From Anastrepha obliqua (taxonomy: Eukaryota > Arthropoda > Insecta > Diptera > Tephritidae), in assembly GCF_027943255.1 (NCBI RefSeq), contig NC_072895.1:84260001-84324000 (forward strand): DNA of 64,000 bases, in the 5' to 3' direction. Each line of letters begins with the position of its first letter. Position 1 is the first letter of the stretch. The notes beneath the pieces were generated by a model, which was not told the origin of the DNA, ran no database searches, and was given only the letters and a program-made list of their open reading frames with translations. Position numbers and translations under genes: made by a program. This document shows positions 57,099-64,000 of the stretch, one piece after another.

Positions 57099-58472
57099 TC
57101 ATTGCAGAACTTCAGGTATTTTGAAAACCTTCCTCACCACTTCAAAGTTTTTGATATTGTAGATGCGACATCGTGGCGGCTTTTCGCCTCCAAACGCAAG
57201 TGTAAAAGGATTCTCCGGGCATTGTTTCATGCATTGCAACCGCCCCATTTGGAAGTCATGAGAATATACTTCTTTGATGGCACCGACATTGAAGTCCCAC
57301 ACTTTCAACATACCATCCGTCGATGTGGATGTCAACAAGTTGGCCACAGCTTTATTAAAACAAACACCTGATATTTCTTCTTCATGCCCCTTAACAGACC
57401 ACAGCAGTTTATTCGGCTGTCTGCGGTCCGCATAGTGCAGACTTCCATCGTTTGCGCCAATAACGAAATGATTGGTATCACTCGGATTCCACAACACTTT
57501 TTCGACTTCGCCAGGTATTTTCCATTTAACGTAATCACTGTCAACTGTATCAGCATTTCGGCAATCAAACAAACGTACAACACCATCCGCACTTCCCGTT
57601 AAAATACTTTGTGCCTCATCTGGATGGAACTCCACCGATTGCACCTTTTCTTCAAATGCTGTTATGGTGGTGTGTGGTTGTCCTTCATCTAAATCCCAAA
57701 GAATTAGAGTCTGATCCACAGAACCACTCGCAAGTATATGTTCAAAGTGACGATTCCAAGAGAGATCCAAAACGGCATCTGTATGGCCAAATGCTTCTTT
57801 ATGATTTTTGCGACTTCCTTTCGAACCCAATTTGAAAGTGGGCTCCATAGAATCTTGTATATCTAAATCCCAAATGGTAATAACAGGATCCATACAGCCA
57901 ATAGCACACATGTTGCCTGTTTTATCGCTTCCTGGATCGTGATTCAGCCATTCAATGCACAGTGGAAAACTAGGAAGAATGAAATCATGATGTGTATACA
58001 ACGATTCTTCGTCCTCGTTAAACACCCAAACCTCCATAGATGCAGCATCGTCTTGCACGTGACCTACCAATATTAAATTGTCAGTTGGCTTAATAATTTC
58101 GTCCTCTGCTTCGGAATCATTGTCTTCATCCGGCAATTGTTCAGTGGGATCAACAACAGCACTAATATCAGCCGTATTGGAAGCTTGTTCGTTGTCGTAG
58201 TTAGCGAAATCAAATTCATCGCCTTCATTGCGATTCCCACCACCGGGTACTGGTTCGTTATCTATTTCCATTTCGTCTTCGTTGTCTTCATCCTCGTCAT
58301 CATCATATTCACCCTCATCTTGCAGATGGCTTCTTGTTTCATCAATAATACGAGCCAGTTCCGACTGTGTGAGTACAATTTTTTCGGGGCGCTCCTTAGC
58401 AACACCGCGTGGCACAAAGCAAAGGGCTGGCACAAAGTCAATGCTGGCTTCCTGAGGACCTTCCTCTTCCAT
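57099..58472 (-). CDS. Pwp1: Periodic tryptophan protein 1 homologue (Pwp1/nclb)
   Basis: A WD40 protein of the Pwp1 family, known in flies as no child left behind (nclb). The family is nucleolar and chromatin-associated and promotes rRNA and other ribosomal gene expression; in flies it is linked to nutrient-dependent growth. The 457-residue frame is intronless. It starts MEEEGPQEASIDFVPALCFV, then VPRGVAKERPEK, a predicted acidic tract (about 52-72: EYDDDEDEDNEDEMEID), then six recognisable WD units: about 165-203 (ITIWDLDIQD), 228-262 (GHTDAVLDLSWN...LILWDLDEGQ), 270-304 (LTGSADGVVRLFDC), 318-350, 361-394 (GHEEEISGVCF...LKVWDFNVG) and 406-440. The start is the only Met before the conserved N-terminus. 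Length and motif order agree with intact family members. No disabling change is seen. Confidence 0.93.
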   Translation of the reverse strand: MEEEGPQEASIDFVPALCFVPRGVAKERPEKIVLTQSELARIIDETRSHLQDEGEYDDDEDEDNEDEMEIDNEPVPGGGNRNEGDEFDFANYDNEQASNTADISAVVDPTEQLPDEDNDSEAEDEIIKPTDNLILVGHVQDDAASMEVWVFNEDEESLYTHHDFILPSFPLCIEWLNHDPGSDKTGNMCAIGCMDPVITIWDLDIQDSMEPTFKLGSKGSRKNHKEAFGHTDAVLDLSWNRHFEHILASGSVDQTLILWDLDEGQPHTTITAFEEKVQSVEFHPDEAQSILTGSADGVVRLFDCRNADTVDSDYVKWKIPGEVEKVLWNPSDTNHFVIGANDGSLHYADRRQPNKLLWSVKGHEEEISGVCFNKAVANLLTSTSTDGMLKVWDFNVGAIKEVYSHDFQMGRLQCMKQCPENPFTLAFGGEKPPRCRIYNIKNFEVVRKVFKIPEVLQ

Positions 58473-58765
58473 GCTTATGATTCTATGTTACGTTTTTATA
58501 GAAAATCGGCAAACGAGTTGCTAAAAACTACAAATGAGCCACCAAGTGAAAGAAACGTAAACACGTGCTTGTCAAAATAAATTGACGTATGGCGAATGGT
58601 TTGCGTCTACGGTGTTAATTTCGCGACATTAGCAGTATTCACGGTTTGGTGGAACAATTACTGAAGTATTATTTTGAGGGAATTTAGCACTGCGACCTGA
58701 AAGATATATTGCCCCCAATGCAAAAGAATATAACAAGTAATTTATATAAAAAATTGTGTATCAAG
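58473..58765. other. Pwp1 upstream region
   Basis: Upstream (in the gene's direction) of Pwp1. TTCAGTAA on the minus strand at 58668-58675 is a weak initiator match, 200 bp before the start codon. No other promoter element is identified. Confidence 0.35.
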
Positions 58766-58818
58766 TATAATAGAATATTGGGTACTCTTGCCATCTTACC
58801 TACCTATAATAGAATATT
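58766..58818 (+). mobile_element. 25-bp LINE insertion with 14-bp target-site duplication
   Basis: TATAATAGAATATT is present at 58766-58779 and 58805-58818. The 25 bp between them start GGGTACTCTTGCCATCTTAC and continue CTACC. Those bases match the 3' end of the LINE at 21350-21385 (reverse orientation), including its TACC tail. This is an almost completely 5'-truncated insertion. Confidence 0.85.
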
Positions 58819-60803
58819 CGAAGTAAAATGGATTGTGCATAAATATGTAAACGCCATTTTAATAGCACATTGACCATTTAGAAATGCCACCAGGTTTATT
58901 CGAATTTTTTGCATAAAACGCCGAGTATGTCCAGCCTGGAATATAACAAATGTATGATAGGTTACAACAGCTGAAAAAATAGAAAAAATTATAAAAAATG
59001 TGTAATGTTATTAAAAAATTACAGAAAAATTAAGGAATGTCTTACAAAAAAAAAACAGTACAATTTTTGGGCCAAAAATCCCTTGAAGTTTGCACGTATG
59101 TACGGAATATGTATTATAAATACATATTTTTTTTTAACTTGTTGAGTTCCATTAACTTACCTTCTTGTAGTTCTTGTAGTTGTAACAGCGTGAACCATTC
59201 GTAACGCTGTAGCAAGACTGATAGAATACAAGATTTTGCCATGCCACGCCCATGATGTCAGCACAGAAAATAAATAGGCAAAAATAAGAGGAAGAATAAG
59301 CGAAAGTAAGTTGAAAGCCAAGAAAGATTGAATGCATCGAGGTGGACAGCAAGGAAAAAAACTGTTTTTTTGATAATTAATTTCTTCCAGCTCCCTCAAT
59401 TATACTGCTTGAAGCACTACGTTTCATAGAACCCGACAGCATACATCTGCTTATGGCTGCACCCTCAAAGTTCCACCATCAAAGAGGAGAAATTTGGATA
59501 GGTATATTACTTCACCGAAGGTAATTTAATAAATCCCCCTCCAGCAATGATGAAAGTTTTTGACGAATTGCACTGGCGAATAACGCATATAAGTGAAATA
59601 ATTAGTTTTAATTGTAAAGAAAACAATTAAATGCATGTATTTTAAAAGTTATAGTGATTTAATTAATTTATAAATAATATTTTACACGATTTGTTAATTT
59701 GTATTGAATATGCAAATGTCTTGTAGGTATGGACACTTTCACAGGGGCGGTACTCAATAAATTTTACACCAAAAAAGGTTTTACGTTATATAAATTTATT
59801 TTAAAACACTGAATTTTACGTATTGGGCATATTTTACTAATTCAAAGCACTTAATTCAGTAGTCTTTACAATTTTTGCAAAAATTTGTGTTACAAATTTC
59901 GTCATAGCAGTCAGTTTGTTCGTTTGTTTTTTGTTTCATTCACAAAATTTATGGTAACCTTAACTTTTTCGATAAAAAAAAAATTTCAACTTCGTGCTAT
60001 TCAACTCGAAACCAAGGCGAATATAAGTAAAAACATACGTGTATTTTGTTTTTGCTTTTCGAACTCCATCACGTCATAATCAGCATATGCTCCTCCACAT
60101 TTGCCTTTACGGTTCCACTCCAGGAACTCCAAAAAGGGTCCTTTACTCTGCGTAATTTTTTCAAGCCCAATATACACTTTTTTATGTCTTTTTGAATCAA
60201 CAACTATACATTCTCAATGTACACAAATGGCAAAGTAAACACACGGATGTAAACAAAACAAATAATTGTGACATTATTCTTATCTACGGCGGAAAAACCA
60301 GACGTTAAAAATGCAAGGTGAACCTCATTAATTATTTACTTATTTAAAATATATTGTTTGTTTGATCTTTTTGCATACTTAATTGTTTATTAGTCAAATA
60401 TTGAGTTATTAATCAATTCATTTTTAGGTCTTAAAATTTGTTATCGAAAATAATTCCAAATTTAGTATTACAAGTGTGGCAGCGCATATTTATTGTTTTC
60501 TCCTTCTCGCCACATTTCCATTTATCAACCTTCGATTCTCACTCAATGCTCTTCCACTCAAATTGATAATGTTTTGTATTCTCTTTTTCACGCTCACAAA
60601 GGGAGCGGTTATTTTTCGCAACGTGTTGTTGCTATTTGTATTGTGGACCCAAGCATCCACATGCTGGTTTTTCTACGGCTTAGCACACTGTTGTTGTTTT
60701 CGTTTTCTTTGTCTTTGCATATTTTGTTGTTTCTTTTCGGTTTTTACTTTGTATTTATTGGTGGGGTTGTTATTGTTGGAACAGTTGCTTCAATAGCGCA
60801 ACG
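58819..60803. other. Intergenic DNA, nothing firm
   Basis: AT-rich. Overlapping plus frames at 60476-60807 are Cys/Phe-rich in two phases and look like composition, not a gene. Confidence 0.45.
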
Positions 60804-62475
60804 TTAAGCAGTCGAAATGGAAATATTCAAAATCGAGTTAAGTTCGAATGATGCGAGTGATCGGAGTGGTAGTTGGCACGGATTCTCGTCGTATTGATGC
60901 GTCCAGTGAATAGCGTGAATTTTAGAAGCGATAAGTGAATGCCACTAGAATTTGGAAATTTGTGAGTGTGCCACAATTTGTGAAATAAATAATAATTTCC
61001 GTGAAATATTTGCGAAATTTAAGAGGAGCCTGTCTATTTTTGCCGTTTTTTGAATTAAGGGCTGCCAGAAGAAGGAAACGGAACAACAGTGTTTGCCAGG
61101 AAGCAATCGTGTATGTTGTGTTTTTGTTTATAATTCTTTTGGAATTGCCACTTGTGCAGTGTTGCGTGCGAATTGCGTTCAGTGTTTTTTTGTATACTGT
61201 GTCGCGGTCAAATTGTTGTTGTATCGGCGTGATTACTTTTATTCTTTGCGTACCTTCGGTAATCGGCGTAACATTCCAAAGCTGTTTAAAAATTTGGAAA
61301 GAGCGTTTCACTTTGTTTTGTATTGCTTGTATGTATATAAAGTATATAAATGCTGACCGTTTGGCACAGAGGTCTTTAAAGGTGATTAAAATACGAAAAG
61401 AATTTGAAAGTGTTGCAAAAATCGAAACAATATATTAAATTCAACGTAGTAGCAACAACAGTTGAAATCCAATCACTCGAAGTGTATCAGCATCAAATCA
61501 ATTGGAGATGAATAATCACAAAAGCAAAATATGAGAATAAATATAAAAACAATATATAACGAGCTCTATACGAATGCGAACGAGGAACGTAACAGGAAAC
61601 CGGTTTGCTAACAACACTAACATCATTAACAACAGCAAAAACAAAAAAAAATCAAACACTTTGGTCTAAGCAAGCATCCAAAGCAATGGTCATCCCCAAC
61701 TAGTGATTGAGGAAGTGAAAAGGCAAAGGGTACACCAACTCATCCACTTGAAATAAGTACCCACAAGCGTGCGTGTGCGTGTGTGTGTTATATGTGCATC
61801 TTCTAATATCCAATAGCAATTCGCCGACAGTAGTTATTGGAGTTACCAATAGCAACAAAAGTGTATGAAAAATAAATGAGTTTAAAAACAAACCTTTTTG
61901 CCATCTGCCCTCGCATACATACGTATGCAGGTATGTATATGTGTCAGCGATACGATAACGCGGCCGGCGGATCTGCTTTGCTTTATTAGTGTCTTTTGGC
62001 GATTAAAGCGCAGCTTGCTTCGGATATACATACATTCAGCACTCGACGCATCGAAAAGATCTTCTGGGTCTACGTTATATGTGCCACATGAGCCTCTCTG
62101 TTCGCTTTGTCTACCCGTCTAGCTCGTTTGTTATTGTCTTTTCGTAGTGGCTGAGTCGTTCACAATTCATAAACGTTCTCCCGCTGCTGCATCTTGTTTC
62201 CTCTTAATTACGTTTACGTGTGCGTATTTCGCGTGTGGAACAACCGGTCAGCTGAAGCAGCCAAGTTTCTGCCTCAGGGTCAGCAGCAGCAGCAGCGGCA
62301 ATGTCGGTATAGAAATAGCGGCCAGCAAATATAGAATGGCAACACTTTCATGAGCAAGGCAGTGACCTCTCAAGTGAAAGAGATAAGCGATATTGGGAAA
62401 ACCCACATACATACATAATTGTCGAATTGAATCAAATACCTAGGGCTACAGTTGAGGAAGACAACTGTGTAATAG
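60804..62475 (+). other. Possible 5' non-coding first exon of an unseen gene
   Basis: From about 60804 the sequence is less AT-rich, with long CAACAACAG/AGCAACAA runs and many GTG/TGCGA words, typical of fly 5' untranslated regions. It ends at AATAG|GTAAGT (62475/62476), a close match to the fly 5' splice consensus. The frames inside (for example 61001-61438) have no known domain, and none is needed if the exon is untranslated. The start is a guess. The downstream exon would lie beyond 64000. Alternative: mere unannotated DNA with a chance donor. Confidence 0.3.
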
Positions 62476-62884
62476 GTAAGTCATTTCTTTTCCTTTATGT
62501 ATTTTCTAGAAATGTTTCACTGATCTCATGCATATGCTGATGATCGTACAAACATGCGTTAATGGTGACGAGAGAACAATTGAGACCTGGTGTTAAGCTA
62601 AGCTGGCCACAAACAGGGTGCAATTCCCAGCGATTTCAAAATTTATCGTGTTTGGCGAAGTGCGGGCACAAATCCAAAGTACTTGAAAATTTTCATTTAC
62701 TGGGGATTTTTTGCTAGTTTGTGGATTTTCCCATTTTCTACTGACCATCGTCGAGATAAGAGTAAGCGGAAGAATTCATAGTGTTTCAAAAACGAGCTAT
62801 CATTAGGCAAATAAAAAGTTAATTATTTAAAACACGTTTTTTTGTATATAACTGCAAGAGCAATCGAGTCGTCAACAACACGTT

Positions 62885-63125
62885 GTAGACCAAATCCCGA
62901 TTATGTGTAGATGGCTTCGCAGTCTGCAGTGGCCTGTGAGAATGCCCGTGAGCATTCTCAGTTTATCCTTGGGGAGGGTTATGAGTTTTTTAAATCTCTC
63001 TTTGTTGTACCCTGCCGGTAGGGATTTCGCCTGGCGTAGCCTCATCTTGGTTTCATTTGTACCAACACTGAGATTTTTATGTGGTTTGGGGATTTTGTTA
63101 AATTGCTCAAAGTGACTTTCTACCT
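62885..63125 (-). pseudogene. LINE remnant (RNase H-adjacent region)
   Basis: Minus-strand translation is open for about 75 codons: VGTNETKMRLRQAKSLPAGY, KERFKKLITLPKDKLRMLTG and ILTGHCRLRSHLHIIG. The LTGxLTGHC segment is a familiar part of RNase H-bearing LINE ORF2 after the RNase H domain. It corresponds to about residue 110-140 of the frame at 10945-11571 (KNIRLMVGIITGHNPWGQHM). The ends are not defined. Confidence 0.75.
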
Positions 63126-63439
63126 AATCATTATTATCTTTCTCAATTATTATCTTTCTCTTTAATTTAACCAAAGGTACTCAGAGGTATCTATACATTA
63201 TTCAATATAACACACAGTTCTAACATAATAGAAGTAAGAAAAAAATTGTTCAAAATAGTCATTATCGTTGTTCTTGAAACTAAAGCTAAAACATTAAATA
63301 TAACTTAAAACATTTCTTTCGTAACTGACTTTATAAGCTTTTACTTAGTAAAGCTCGTACAATGTGCGCAATTTAAACAGTCGTAGTGGATTTATCCTGC
63401 TAAAGTGCCATTAGAAGTTCTCATTTTCTTCGATTACCA
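63126..63439. other. AT-rich spacer
   Basis: Nothing recognised. Confidence 0.5.
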
Positions 63440-63443
63440 TTAA

Positions 63444-64000
63444 GGGGTTAGGTGGGTTTGAAAATTTCAAAAAATCGATTTATTTTTTTTTGTCTTATTA
63501 AATAGTATAATATGTTTAAAATATTCTCCTAAAATTTCAAATTGATCCGAGTAAAATTCTACGAGATAGACCCTTCAGAAGTTCCGCCCATCAGGCCATG
63601 TCAGTGCAGCGTTTCGTTTTTAAACGCGTTTATCTCAAAACTCGATTTTTGAAATCGGTAGTCACGATTTCTCGAAAACTTATGAACCGATCTCTTTCAA
63701 ATTTTGCACACTTCTTCAAAATAACATTATCTCGTGCTTGAACGAAGGAATTTTTTTTTTTCTATTCCAAGTAATTTTTCAAGGGCATGAAGGGTGCAAA
63801 TTCTACTCAAAATAAGGGTTTTTTTGTTTTCAACGCCGCCAAAAATGTAATTTTTGTTTTTTTTTTCCTTCGTCCAAGCACGAGTTTGAAACATCTACTA
63901 ACAGAAAATTTTTTGTTTTTGAATTTCAGATGAATCTGTCATGAGTTATCCTGACTACGCCGAGAGAACTTTTTTTTGAGGGGTCGTAGGAGACGACGTG
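63444..64000. mobile_element. TTAA-flanked MITE (piggyBac-like), copy 2, cut by window end
   Basis: Begins right after TTAA (63440-63443) with GGGGTTAGGTGGGTTTG, as in the copy at 39848. A strong internal hairpin is visible here: CTCGTGCTTGAACGAAGGA (63731 onward) with its near-complement TCCTTCGTCCAAGCACGAG at 63867-63885. The window ends about 557 bp in, before the expected right terminus. Confidence 0.85.

Noticed and set aside
57102..58580. Plus-strand frames opposite Pwp1, including Ser-rich ones
   Set aside because: The Ser-rich runs are the complement of the acidic tract; antisense shadows.
61001..61438. 145-codon hydrophobic frame
   Set aside because: Cys/Phe/Val content follows a TTT/TGT-rich strand; two frames are equally open; it sits in a likely untranslated exon.
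1..64000. LTR retrotransposons or endogenous retrovirus
   Set aside because: No paired long terminal repeats, protease, integrase HHCC or gag-like frame was seen; all reverse transcriptases are of non-LTR type.
1..64000. CRISPR arrays, operons, riboswitches or bacterial insertions
   Set aside because: Tandem repeats lack unique equal-length spacers, and the gene style is eukaryotic.

Overview
The window is AT-rich, intron-era animal DNA rather than bacterial DNA: there are no operons or ribosome binding sites, and most of it is decayed transposable elements separated by unannotatable AT-rich sequence. The organism is most likely a higher fly, probably a tephritid fruit fly. The evidence is two fly-type single-copy genes (Lsm11 and Pwp1/nclb homologues), dense CATATGTATG-type microsatellites, several DD41D (rosa-type) mariner relatives (a family first recognised in Ceratitis rosa), RTE and RNase H-bearing non-LTR retrotransposons, and a tRNA-derived SINE. 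The species cannot be named from sequence alone.

Layout. From 1 to about 55 kb there is no convincing host gene. Recognisable pieces are: a 1.0-kb Tc1-like inverted-repeat element (1472-2488); a SINE (2564); decayed mariners (3567, 5892, 7415); two copies of one RNase H-type LINE family (10005-11745 and 12866-14895, the second fused to a DD41D transposon); a near-complete but catalytically dead DD41D element (15882-16811); a composite nest (20877-23362); a second SINE (24642); a 5'-truncated RTE retrotransposon with an intact 530-codon reading frame and a perfect 14-bp target-site duplication (26272-27886); a Helitron remnant with a minisatellite (31735-32760); duplicated MITEs (33784, 34242); a long foldback (36275-36494); a DD41D element (37331-38546); a three-level nest in which a TTAA-flanked MITE sits in a DD41D element that sits in a LINE (38740-41357); and further LINE, RTE, SINE, maT-type and MITE pieces to about 52.8 kb.

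From about 55.5 kb the character changes. Two intact, intronless, convergent housekeeping genes lie 172 bp apart: Lsm11 (+, U7 snRNP subunit, histone pre-mRNA 3' processing) and Pwp1/nclb (-, nucleolar WD40 protein, ribosomal gene expression). Downstream, 60.8-62.5 kb looks like a long non-coding first exon of a plus-strand gene that leaves the window: it ends in a strong splice donor at 62475/62476. The window closes with a LINE fragment and a second copy of the TTAA MITE.

The two host genes have no visible operon-like relationship. The rest of the window is best read as layers of transposon insertion. I did not find a demonstrably new biological system. The least explained structure is the 1.15-kb inverted-repeat element at 49588-50733, with internal repeats and a short endonuclease-like reading frame. 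The clearest mechanistic finds are LINE insertions of only 25, 58 and 74 bp, each with a target-site duplication.
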